Source: Gordionus sp. m RMFG-2023 | Lineage: Eukaryota; Nematomorpha; Gordioida; Chordodea; Parachordodidae | DNA length: 64,000 nt | Reading direction: 5' to 3' | Assembly: GCF_954871325.1 (NCBI RefSeq) | Contig: NC_088777.1 | Coordinates: forward strand, 53,134,002 to 53,198,001 | Part shown: one piece after another, positions 36,866-48,600 of the stretch | How positions within the stretch are numbered: position 1 is the stretch's first letter | Layout: every line of letters starts with the position of its first letter | Notes under the pieces: generated by a model | The model's database searches: none | The model's input: only the letters and a program-made list of their open reading frames with translations | What the model was told of the DNA's origin: nothing | Made by a program: the position numbers and the translations under genes

Positions 36866-37264
36866 CAGTGGCGTAGCTACTGGGGTGGTTTTCGGGTTTT
36901 GACCCCTCCCAGAGCAAATTTTTAGATTATACGTTCAAAAGACTTAAAAGTGATTTTATATGAATTATATTTTTCTGGCTTTGATGTTTGTGGAAGGATA
37001 TTATATTACTATTGAAATTATTCTGGATAGTATAATTATAAAGTCATTGAGAGTAATCTACTAAATTATAATAACATATTATTGATGCATTTAAAAAATA
37101 TATTTATTATATATTATCGAAGATATGGTTATGATTTGTAAGATAAACCCGGCCGAAGGCCGAGCAAAAGGGCCGAAGGCCCGTTAAATTGGGTCTGAGG
37201 GGCTTCGCCCCAAGATTTTATATGTATGGACCCCCTCTAAGGAAAATTTCTAGCTACGCCACTG
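36866..37264. mobile_element. 399-bp hAT-type MITE, CAGTGGCGTAGC ends
   Basis: Left end CAGTGGCGTAGCTA and right end TAGCTACGCCACTG are perfect 14-bp inverted repeats. A perfect 8-bp duplication AAACTATA flanks it (36858-36865 and 37265-37272). The GC-richer right part (GGCCGAAGGCC, GGGGCTTCGCCCC) can fold back. No coding capacity. Confidence 0.92.
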
Positions 37265-37279
37265 AAACTATACATAATT

Positions 37280-38240
37280 GCCCGATAATTTTAGCAATTA
37301 ATATTATTTAGACTTCCCTCTCCACTACACTTTTAACATATAAAATTATCCTCGTAGATTTATATTTTTATATTTAAAATTAAGTTAGTTTTAATTTCAG
37401 ATCTAAATTCCTGAATTAACATTTATATTTTAAAGCAATAAATTTTTAACTTTTCACACTAACTATAATATATTTTGTATGATTCTTACTAGAATGTAAT
37501 TTACTTCATGTAATTATCATATGGTGGATAGTTTAATCTTTATAAATAAATATTATATATATGTTTCTAATTACCTCGAAATTTGTCTTTAAATATATTA
37601 TATTATAAAAGACTACCAAGGTATTTAAAAACTTTTATATATATAAATAAAATTTAAATTAGTATTGATAAAATACATCTTTTTTTTTAAATTTTCATTA
37701 TTTAATAAATAATAATATATTAATTTGTAAAAAGAAAGGTTTTAAATAAATATTAAAAGTGTTAAAATTATCATGATGAAATTTACCCATTTAATGGAGT
37801 ATTATCATTAAAAATTATTTTTTATTTTCGAGATAATTTGGTAACATATTAATTTATTATTTTTCAATATGTATGATTTGTAGTTATCTTTTTTTACATA
37901 ATAATATAAAAATTAAGAGTAGTGACAAAAATATTGATGATAGAAATATACATGTATATAATCGGCGTATGAATGTATCACTATAATTATTATGTATTTA
38001 TTATAATTGATGCTATTTCGAATTCATATAATATATCTAAACAATAAGTTTAAAAAAATATTTATATTAAATAATTTACATATGAAACTATATTAAATAT
38101 CTATGGTCAACCTTTATCGGAGGAACTCTTTTCGTTGTTCTTTTGTGAGTTGATTGATTTGAGAACCTAGATTTCTAAAAAAATTTAGTACTATGGTAAG
38201 TGGGGTCAAAATTATTGGTATGATAAAACGGTTGCTAGAA
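37280..38240. other. Intergenic, no gene seen
   Basis: AT-rich, without supported features. Confidence 0.4.
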
Positions 38241-38244
38241 ATTT

Positions 38245-38545
38245 CTGTATATTTTGAGATTTTATGTTATATGTAGACTAGGATGTTGAGGATTGATTAG
38301 AAGGAATAAGGATGCCTAATAAATTGGCCATTACAGGAACGACAATATAAACTATATCTTCCCTTCATACTCACGGATGAATTACAACCTAAGCATGTGT
38401 GTGGGGATGGGTGATGGAGTAGTTAAGACAAATACCATAAGATAATAGAATTGAGGTTGGATTGACAGAGGGAAGAGTTTAAAACTCATGTCCGGTTGGA
38501 ATTGAGGAAGGTTCATGTTGCCTTATTTATTTATATAAGATATCC
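38245..38545 (-). pseudogene. LINE-like retrotransposon, Cys/His-motif fragment
   Basis: The minus strand includes HPHTHACLGCNSS, SMKGRYSLYCRSCNGQFIRH. This fits the C..C...G.H.L.C.....G...RH motif that follows the reverse transcriptase in the element at 18250-19915. Frameshifted and isolated. Confidence 0.55.
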
Positions 38546-38579
38546 TAGATGGGTACATTTTGAGCCGTTAATTTGAAAT

Positions 38580-40230
38580 CAAAAGAGTGTTAGGAAAATT
38601 TAAATTTAATTGAATAAATTCGAATTTACTTTCGCGAATAATGAATTTTTTAATTTCAAAGCTGGGACAACTCAACATTCCGTCAACGATATATAAAAAA
38701 TAGCAATATTTTTAAAAATAAATTAAGAATTTGGAGTAATATTTGCCAAAAATTGGTAATGATGGATGGTACTCAGTTATAAAAATAAGACATTCTTTAA
38801 TTATTACTAAAAAAAAATTCTGATTTCACAAAATATGTTTTTTTAGTAAATTTTAAGCTGAGATTCTTTGACTTTAAATTTTAATTATATCTATTTTGTT
38901 AAAATATATTAAAGATCCATTTCCAATAAGAAGTTTCAATATTCTGCTTTATTATTTATATTATATAAATGCATTTATATTCATTTTATCCTTTTGATTA
39001 ACTATTAGAAATAATTAACTAAAGACAAATTTTGAATTAATTTATAATCATTCTTTCTTTCAAAGTTCCTAAGAATATTTGTAAAATTAAATAAAATTTT
39101 TATTCTTTGTATAGGTGAAGATTTAAAAGTTTTTGGCATATTCAAGAACTAACAATTTATTTTTCATTTTAGAAATATAAGAAATAAGTAAAACTTATTT
39201 TATTGGGTAATTTTGAATGCCAAACAAAATTATAATATCATAATTATTAATAAAATTATTCCTATGCAAGAATCTTGAGTAGTTTATATATATTTTTGGT
39301 AAAATAAATTAATAATAATTAAAATAATAAAAAGGTTTAATAATTGAATTTTTTTATTTGGAAATTTTGTGTCAAATTATATAAAATATTAGTCTCCTAA
39401 TAGGAGTGGAACATCAAATATAGGAAATAAAACTTACTTAAAGATTATACATTTTTTACGTTGACTGAAATAGGTTTTAGACTATAATCATGATTTGGAC
39501 TAAATAGTAAAAGATTTAAAATTCTTTTATCACATAATATAGAATATTAATTGGAATTCGGGGATAAAATTCCTTTAGATAACCGTTTTTTATACAGTAA
39601 CTAAATTTTTATTTTATAAGAGAAAGATATCAAGAATATAAGTAATAATATATAAAAATCAATCATCACCTAAATTTGAATCCTTTATATTTTTGTTTTA
39701 TATTTAGAAATATTTATGGGACAAAGTAAATAATATCATTATGTTACTTTAATTTTATAGGTTGGAAAAATTTTAATAATATATTTTATTATTCATTGCA
39801 AATATGAATACGAATAGCAAATAAAGAATGCACTATTCTATTTGCAAGCGTTTTTTGAATAGGGCCCAGCATAAATATATATTTGTTTTCTACTTTAAAA
39901 TTAATTTTTCCAAATCACCTTAGTCGCAAATATAGAAATGCCAAGTAAAACAAATTTTTTTATTATATTTTTACATGAAATATACTGTAAAAAAAACGAA
40001 TAAATTAATTTTTCCAATCAGAAATGTCATGTAAAACAATTTTTTTATAATATTTTTACATGAAATATATTTTTTAAAAAAAAGAAAGAATACCTATTTG
40101 AATTCAACTTTCATAACTCGAAAGATTTATATGCCAAAATATATCTTCGGTAATTTTATTCTACCCAACAAAATTAATGCTCGGCCATTTTAATTATTTA
40201 TCTAAATTTTAAAAAAATAGCTAATATATA
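38580..40230. other. Intergenic, no gene seen
   Basis: AT-rich. A short segment (CAAATTTTTTTATTATATTTTTACATGAAATATA) occurs twice about 80 bp apart near 39950-40075. No coding support. Confidence 0.4.
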
Positions 40231-40237
40231 ATATATA

Positions 40238-41246
40238 TCAGAGACCTTTCAGAGGTACCAATTTGCACGGATCGCATTAAAAAATTTCCTGTCGCTCAGC
40301 CCGGTTTTTTTTCAAAAATTTTTCCGGCCCGGTTTTAAAAATATTAGGCCCGGCCCGGATATTAAAAATTTGGGGGCCTGGCCCGGCCTGGATTTAAAAA
40401 AAAAAATTTTTTTAGGCCGGGCTCAGAATTTTTTAAAATAATATTTAACCTGGCATATACAAAAAATTCATCTATCTGGGTATTTTATCATATTTTTCGG
40501 CGAGTATTATCATTTAATGAGCAAGCATATTAGCTAATGTTGTTAGCCGATTTTTAAAAACGGCTAACTCAATGTTTTCGCCAGAAAAATATTAACTAAA
40601 CCTCGAAATTTTGATACTATATGTCTAGACCTTTGCTCATTTTATGAGCAAAATTTTCAGGCTTGCGTAATATTTTTCTGGATAAAAAACTGAGTTAGCC
40701 ATTTTTAAATATCAGCTCAAAACGAGTCGTTTAATAAAACTACTACATATTTTATTTTATTTTTTATTCTAAACACATATTTAGTATATATTGATACTAT
40801 AAAAAATTTGTTTTAAATAGCATTTTGAGAATATACTATATTAATTGTATTTATAAAAAAAAATGAAACTGATATTTTAATTAATAAAAAATATAACATA
40901 TATTATATAATAAATGTATTTAATCCTTTGCCCATTTATTCCATGACAGGAAAACTATAATTTTATTATGTAATATATACTATGAGTGTTAGCTAGTGTT
41001 AACTTTCACCAAACATTATATAAATCATAACTATGTATAATCATTATGACCATATCTAATTGACGAATATAATAATTCATGTTGTATAAATTTTTAAAAA
41101 AATACGGCCCGACTCGCCCCGGTATTTTAAAAAATCCGGCTCACCCCGGCACGGATTTTTTTAAAAGAAATTTATTATGCCCGGCCCGGGTATATTTTAA
41201 AAATTTAAAAAACGGCCCAGCCCGGGCCGGATTATCAGGTCTCTGA
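40238..41246. mobile_element. GC-rich foldback element with a nested MITE
   Basis: Short TIRs TCAGAGACC (40238-40246) and GGTCTCTGA (41238-41246) lie in AT-dinucleotide flanks. Both subterminal regions consist of GGCCCGGCCCGG-type repeats separated by T/A runs, inverted relative to one another. A hAT-type MITE (about 40533-40742) is inserted in it, which dates the GC-rich element as older. Confidence 0.65.
40533..40742. mobile_element. hAT-type MITE, copy 6 (nested)
   Basis: Contains TAATGTTGTTAGCCGATTTT, AACGGCTAACTCAATG and, at the other end, GCTCAAAACGAGTCGTTTAA. The left TIR has lost part of its GTTAAACGGCTC block. No clear target duplication remains. Confidence 0.7.
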
Positions 41247-41259
41247 TATATATATATAT

Positions 41260-44200
41260 TAAGTATATATTTTATATAAAGGTAAGAATTAAAAAAAATT
41301 TGACGATTTGGAAGAAGTGAGTAACTGTTTTAAAATATTACAAATGCTTAGAAAATGTCTCTTGCAACAGTGTTGTATCAAGTCAAATATGCTCAGCCAT
41401 TTTCAATTATATAATAAATAATAATTATATCTACTAATATTTACTTAAGCCATTCTGCGTATTTAATTTTAAATAACCACGAAACAACATTACCGTTATA
41501 ATGATCCCTGATAGAGTAACGGAGAAAAACTGATATCTTATTTTCCAGCATCATATGAAGGAATATTTGGAAAATACTAAATATAAGGCTTTTAATTGCG
41601 ATAATGAATGAACATTTAATAGTATTGTATTGATATAAAGGCAATTAAAATTAAATATGTCTGAAAAATCACTACAGTAAGAAAAGAGATAATTCTAAAA
41701 TAGATTAGCATCACTCAAAATTTTAAATCATAATTTTTATCTGTTCTTCAAAAAGGAAGAAGACTGAACTGGGGAATAAGCATATAATTTGTTAATAGAT
41801 CACTACTACATTCGACTCATTATAAAATTAGTTTAGTATTCAACGCCAGGTTATGTCAATGACTATCGTCTAACGTCGTTGTTAAGTTTCTATAAAACTT
41901 AAGTTTGACCCCATAAATAATTTCGGAAATAGTTGAGGGAAGCTTTCTCTATGCTGTTAACAAACTATCAATTTGTTGTTATATGTAATAAACCTATTTA
42001 TATTTCTATTTTTAATTTTATTTTAATTCATATTAGAAACAAAAGCCCCTAAAATCCCAAAGTATTACATTTATCCTTAAAATATTTAAAATCTGATTTT
42101 TTTTATTAATGAATATTTATTTAATTTTTGTTATTTTTAAATTTATTACTGAATATTTTAAACTAATTTTTACTCATATTTCTCTATACTGGTATTTATT
42201 TCTTTTTCATATATTTTCAATCAGCCTAAAATATTATATTTAAATTCCTAATCTCTTGAAATTATTTTTCCTCTCTGTTAATATACCCACTCCACCCTAT
42301 TTTTCCTTAATTTATTGTCTTTTTTTTTATATGTTAGAAACTCACTATTTGATTCCTTGTCTCTCTGCATTATTTTCTTTATATATTTTGGCATAAATTC
42401 CTCACTAACTTGACTTTTATGACATAAGTAAAATTCATATCTCTTATTTATAGAGTTTTCTATTATTGATTCATAATTACTACAAATTTATATTTATGGC
42501 CCCCTATATTATAACATGCTTTAAAACCTAGATTCAAACTTATATGTTGTAAGCATTTATCGACTTATTTTAGCATCTTGCACTCCTCTATAATATATAC
42601 AATAGCAATAATTGCATAGTAATTACTATCTTTCTGAGTCTTTTATGAAGCAACGTCAAGATTCCCAACTATTCTAAATTTAGATAGATTTCATTTCTTT
42701 TTGCAGAAATGTTTATGATAATGTAATATTTTTCCATTTCTTTCTCCTAAAATAAATATTAACAATAAAGCAATATTTATAAAAAATAAAATGAATTTTT
42801 AATGCCCAAGGCCATTAGGGAAACATGATTTTCAGTGACGAATAAAATTAATATAATTTTAAAAAATTTTATGAAATCTATCCAGTGAACAGTAATATTT
42901 ACAAGTCATTTTATTTGAAATATGTATACTAGAGTGAAAACTACAGACAATTCTTTTATAAATAGCATAATTATTTTTGTTAAATATCTAAATAGTCTAA
43001 ATCAAAATAATGATCCACGTATAAGGTAAATAACAAATTTCGGCAAGAATAAGTTCCATAAAATAATTGCTAAATCATTTAAAAAATTATAGCAAAATCC
43101 TTAATTTATTGATCCCCTATTTTAAATCATATAGAAAATAGGAAAAACTTAATTATTTACCACTTTGGATATATAATCTAAAAAGTAACTAAATATGATT
43201 AATTTCCAAGGTTCATTTAAGCAAAAAGACATTAGATTATTTAAAGGCTCTTTTTTCCAACAATTTTATGCTTCAAAAATTTATTAGTTTTGTTATTTAT
43301 AATCAGCTCTAGAGTTTTGATGTATTAAAGTCATAATTATTGTATTATTATTTTGTTTATCATTTCTCAATTTTTTTTTCATATTAAAATATTAAAAATT
43401 TTAGAATTTTCAAGTAAAACTAATAATTACATAACTTTTAACCCAAATCTTTTTAAAGAATTAATTTTATTCCTTAACATAATTGATATGAATTTATATA
43501 TCAATGATAATTTGTAAACAATACTAATTTGAAGGGTTAAGGTAAATAAGTTAAATAAAAAATAGTATTTCAAATATAAAATAATGCCAGTTTAAAAGAA
43601 GGAATTAAATAATTTGAATTATTTTTCTTAATCAATTTAAGAAAAGACGGTCTATTTTTAGAAACCATGTTACGTGGATTTTCAATATGAGCACAAATAT
43701 TTTGTATTTGCAAACTCCTGTACATTCTTAGCTGAATCATTTAGAAAAACTCTTGGGGAAAAATATAATTGTTTATCAATGGTTCCCCATTAATTCAATA
43801 CTCTGGCTAATCGTCTTTGACAATACCCGCGAAGCAATAGAGTTTTTCTGTTTTATTTGGGAAAACGATGAGATATAACGGCACCCAAACCGAAATTGGA
43901 GGCATTAGCAGGGAGAATTAAGGTCGTGATTATAACGTTATCCAAAGAAGATCCGCTTAGTTTTTTTTAAAAAAAAAAATTATTAAATGCATTATCATAA
44001 ATCTCTGATCATACCCATCGGAAATTTCTTTGTAATACATCATACAATTAAAGCACATTTATTGTAAAATGAAATGAAACGATAATAATATATAAGAAAT
44101 TTATTAAATAACTGCAACTTGTTAAAATTATTTATGGCGTATAGTAAGCATGCTTTCTTTGGTTTGCAATCCGTCATATGTCCTGAATATTTTATTACTT

Positions 44201-44580
44201 CTGTCTTAAAAAGAATTCTTTCAATATATAATTTCAATTGCACTCTTATATTATTAATACCTCATAGTAACTTTATATAGTGTTCCAAGTTTTTCATAAA
44301 ACAATAATAACATCTGGATAAACATATGTCCCGGGTATGTTTAACGAATAGAAAATATATTTAAAATTAGGCAGGTTTAGGCGAATTATGAATACTATTA
44401 TATCGAAAAAAAGACAAAATAGTGTATTGATCACTGACAATTTTTTTTTGTTCACCATCTAATTCGAGCTGTAGATATTCTCGAAAATATCTTATTTTAC
44501 CCAATCTGATTAAAAATGTCTTGATTTGTAAGCAATTGGTACTTATCTATCATATGGTATTCGATGATAGTATATATGAA
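41260..44580. other. Long AT-rich intergenic stretch, no gene supported
   Basis: 3.3 kb with only short random ORFs (for example 41441-41644 and 44040-44243 minus). One open segment after an acceptor-like ATTCTTAG near 43730 (39 nt, AESFRKTLGEKYN) has a poor donor and is not annotated. Confidence 0.4.
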
Positions 44581-44605
44581 AATTCTCTGTAAATTAAGAT
44601 AGTAC

Positions 44606-44817
44606 TATCTAGAGGTCCGCAATGCGGGTGATCAAGACGTTTACCCACCCAAGGTATACCGGATCATCGAGATTTACAAGGTGAGAATAATTCCTAATAT
44701 GTGTTACCAAAATGACGGGTCCAGCTGGTTTGCTTTTTTACGACGCCAAAAAATATTCGATACTCTCTCAATTTTAGAGAGCGAATATAATATCAATTGG
44801 GGTATCTCACCCCCACT
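44606..44817 (+). CDS. Two-ORF unit, copy 2, first ORF (unidentified)
   Basis: About 70 codons stay open without an ATG at the start. The DNA is less AT-rich than its surroundings. The peptide includes EVRNAGDQDVYPPKVYRII and ends SILESEYNINWGISPPL, matching the end of the ORF at 7991-8185. A GTGAGA after YRIIEIYK could be a splice donor, but the frame continues open through it. Paralogous protein of unknown family, possibly a decayed gene or element shared by the two loci. Confidence 0.4.
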
Positions 44818-44931
44818 ATAACCAATTATAATATCAAAACTCAAAAAATTGGCTTTAAATAATTTTAAGTTTTGTAAGCCGTTATTGATTCAATCCTAGA
44901 AGCCATAGACAAAAGGTATACAGTTCAAATA

Positions 44932-45195
44932 TTGCTTATAATTTATATTTTGACTATCATATTTTCAATAGATTTAAACACATCTATGATGATAAATATA
45001 TACTATCGGCAATACCTATTATTTAAATTGGATTGGCCCTGGATAAAATACGAGGTCAATAAAGGAAGAATACTAGAAGTTATTTCCAGTTTGAGAAAAG
45101 ATATTGATAAAGAAAGAACAGGCTTGATTCCTTTATCCAACATACACACTATAATATTTTCAGATAAAGATAAATTTTTTTTGATGAGGAAATGA
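44932..45195 (+). CDS. Two-ORF unit, copy 2, second ORF or terminal exon (unidentified)
   Basis: The 87-codon frame contains SLRKDIDKERTGLIPLSN, matching LRKDLKEKADLIPLKNN in copy 1. The conserved part begins after an acceptor-like TTTTCAATAG (to 44962), in phase 1. The N-terminal 11 residues of the ATG-initiated frame may therefore be intron. It lies about 390 bp before the signal-peptide exon of the micro-exon gene, in the same orientation; whether the two are connected is not known. Confidence 0.4.
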   Translation: MLIIYILTIIFSIDLNTSMMINIYYRQYLLFKLDWPWIKYEVNKGRILEVISSLRKDIDKERTGLIPLSNIHTIIFSDKDKFFLMRK

Positions 45196-45587
45196 ATGAA
45201 GATCTCTATGAAGATGATCTTTCAAGCTGATTTTATTTTAATTCGATTAAAGTTTAACCTTGAATATTTGGAAAGAGCAAATATTAAAGTAATTAAACGA
45301 GATTACAGAGTTACGCAAATAGGGCTAAACAAACAGAACCTATATTAATATTAGTGTTTCTTTCTTAAAGAAATAAATCGAATGCCAAATATTTAATCAC
45401 TTGCATTTGTTTTTAAATTTTTTAAAAAGGGAGAAAAAAAAGAAGAAATTTGACAACAATTTTTAATAGTATTCAAGAAAATTTAATATTCCATTTAATA
45501 TCATTTTTTTTAAATTTGAAAAAAAATAAATATTATTTTAATTAAAATTTATTATCAATTATTTTAATATAAAAATTTAACTTTAAA

Positions 45588-45651
45588 ATGACCAAACTTT
45601 TACCAATATTCATCCTGCTAACTTTGGCAACGGTTTTCTGCAAGCTTGATG
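45588..45651 (+). CDS. Micro-exon gene, exon 1: signal peptide
   Basis: ATG at 45588, then 21 codons plus one base (G) before GTTAGT. The peptide starts MTKLLPIFILLTLATVFC and continues KLD: a basic n-region, a hydrophobic core of about 12 residues and a likely cleavage after the Val-Phe-Cys stretch. It is a textbook signal peptide for its short length. The exon ends in phase 1. Confidence 0.75.
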
Positions 45652-48600
45652 GTTAGTAAATTATTTTTTTTAAATATTTTTTATTATTTGTAAATATTAA
45701 AAATATTAAAAATATGACAAATTTTTCATCGTTTTTTCTCGAGTAGAGGTTAATGTGACAAAGACGAATGGTTAGGTAGAAATTTAAAATCTTTTTTCTT
45801 AAACTTATATACATTCAAATTTTTAAAATTATTTTAAGTTATTATAAATTGATGTATAAATTTGTCTAAAATAAGCAAGGTTTTTCCAAATATTATATTT
45901 TTTTAATAAATCCATTTAAAAATCCAAAAATTACAACACAAAATTAATTTTTAATTGATAATATTTAAATATTAGTAAAAATTTAAAAAAAAAAAATATT
46001 TTAAAATATAATTGCATGCATTTTTATCGATGTTTATTTATTAATGATTGAATAAAAAATATAAAATCTTTGCAGAAATATTTTTAAAAAATCAAGTCAA
46101 AATAATATCAACTAAAAAAAAATACATAATAATTTTTTAGCTTAATAAATTATGTTTTATCTAAAGCTGCATGGCAAAATTCTTTTTAGTTTGCATTCAA
46201 AATTTTAAACTCGCAATAAATTCATAAAAAATAGATTAAAAATTAGTCTGGAATCCATTTAAAATCTTATAAACTATAATATATAGCATATAAATGAATA
46301 AGGAAGATAATGGAAAGAGAGTGAGAGTTTGATTAGAACAGATGCTGTAATTTTTTATCTTTCTAGGACCATTAATATTGAAAAAATTTATAAAAATTTT
46401 ATATAGCAATAACCGAAAATGCTTGGCGCATAATATTCCATTTAAATATTAAAAAATTATTCATAATTGTATATTTTATTTTTTTTAATATTTTTTCTAG
46501 CTGGAGAAAGTAATTTATAGATATTTTATTTATAACTACAATAAAACATATATCAAATTTTGCCAAAAATTAACTATTTAATTCAATATAACGTTAATTA
46601 ATATTTTAATAAAATAAAATTAATTAATTCTAAATTTTATTTTAAATTAAAAAATATATTATTTTCATTTCGATTTTTTAATATACCATCAACAAAATTA
46701 TATGGCCGATGAGGTTGAACAAACAATAAAATGCGTTCTACTATAAAGATTTACATTTAGAATTAAGGATGTAATAAATAAAATTTTATAAATCTAACTC
46801 TAATATGTGTAGCTGTAAAAGAATGTATGTAAACGGGTGCTATGAAGTTATGAAATAGCATATATAATTTCAGTGCAATTTCTTACTTTTAAATTTAGTA
46901 ATAAATAATGATATAAATTTCTGCCTATTGTTTTCATAGAAACATTTTGGGCTAACGCGTTGCTTTGCGAATGGCATTACTTATTTAACATTAGTAATAT
47001 CGTTACTATTTGTATTGAATAACGTATTTGATTGCTCTAATTAAATGCTCTAATTTTAAAATATGAAAATGTGAGGCAAAAAAATGTTTATTTAAAATTT
47101 GTAGATTATAAGCAGATTAATAGGTCTGCATTTTTATCAGATTAAGAGATAAAATAAACCACAATAAGAAATTGGCATTCAATCCTGCTCATAATAATTG
47201 GATTTTATTAAATATGATTTTTTATTACGAGCTATATGAATTTAATTAAAGATTTGTTTGCAAACCTTTTGTCATATAAATTTAAATATCATGTATATAT
47301 TTTTTTTTAAATTTCTAGTTGAAGATAAAAAGGAAATACGTAAGCATCATAATTATATTGTTAATATTTAATCTCTGGAAGTAATTTATAATGTTTCGAA
47401 AGTTGTTTATAAATTCTTATGTTGCGTGAAATCAAATAAATAGAAATATATATTAATGGAAAAATTTAATAAATTAAATATCTTTTATTAAAAAAAATAA
47501 TTGAAAATAATCTTCGATCAACAACTAATTAATCTTCTCCTTAATTATAAATTAATTTATTTTAAACAATATTAGACACTGTCAATTTCTAAATAATATG
47601 ACATAACAACAATATGGATTCAATCTTTGTAGTTTTCAATTCTGTTTAGGGTGTTCCTAAGAAACTATTTGTCTATTCATTCACATTTGTTAAAATAACT
47701 ATGAGGATGAGTTTTTTATTTCTTTCTTTCCAATGCTTTTTTTTGCGCGTAAATTCTACATCCTTTTCTAATTGTGTTCACAGAGAAAAAGGACAGTAAA
47801 AAAAGTCAATATGCTTCTGAAAACGTTAACTGCGTGTCTAATTAGACTTATATTGATATAGTTTCATAATTTTTATCATTTATAATTATATAAACAGTTA
47901 AAAAGGCTAACAAAATACGTAATTTAATATTTAGTTAAATACATATGAGTTATTAAGCATCTCACCTTTCCTTCTTTTAGGTAAAGTATATCAGTAAACC
48001 CAAGGAAAATTCTAATTTAATAAATGTGATTGATGTGAAAATTTTATGAATTATTTATATATTTTCTTCAAAATATTTTACGAATTTGAAATATTTTATT
48101 TGTTTTCTTTTTATATTTATTCTTAAAATTATTTAAACAGTAAACGACATTAGAGATAAGAGTAAAATTAAAAAATATTATACAAATCATATGAGTAAAA
48201 TAATATTTCATGTCTGTTCTAAAAGAGTTCTGGTTTAGGAGAATTAATAAGCTGTAAAAACGTAATTTAAATTATGTATAATCTATTTTAAAAAGTATTT
48301 ATTTTAATATTTAATTTTAACTATATAATTTTAAACGCTGAGAAATTATTTTGGATAATTGCTTAGCATTAAAAATACTTAGTCTGTGTGCTGGTTTGAC
48401 TTAATTTTGGTCATTGATCAGTTTTATAAGTGTTTTTTAAGAATATTTAGTGGCATTGTTATTTTTCGTTTTTTAATTTTAAAATTTTACTTTTTCGGCT
48501 TTCACCAATGCTAAGAAGCATTCTGAAGTCAAATTAGAACATGGCGTTAAAGCTCATAATTTACTGCACTAATATTTTTTTAAATCTAAGACTATGAGCG

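Noticed and set aside
46872-46895. 24-nt phase-1 candidate after AATTTCAG, before GTAATA
   Set aside because: Its own sequence is pyrimidine-rich and could be the acceptor tract of another site; hydrophobic content unlike the other exons. Not counted.
47981-47993. Possible micro-exon after the strong acceptor CTTCTTTTAG at 47980
   Set aside because: The next usable donors give 5 or 13 nt, not a multiple of 3, and the frame then meets TAA.
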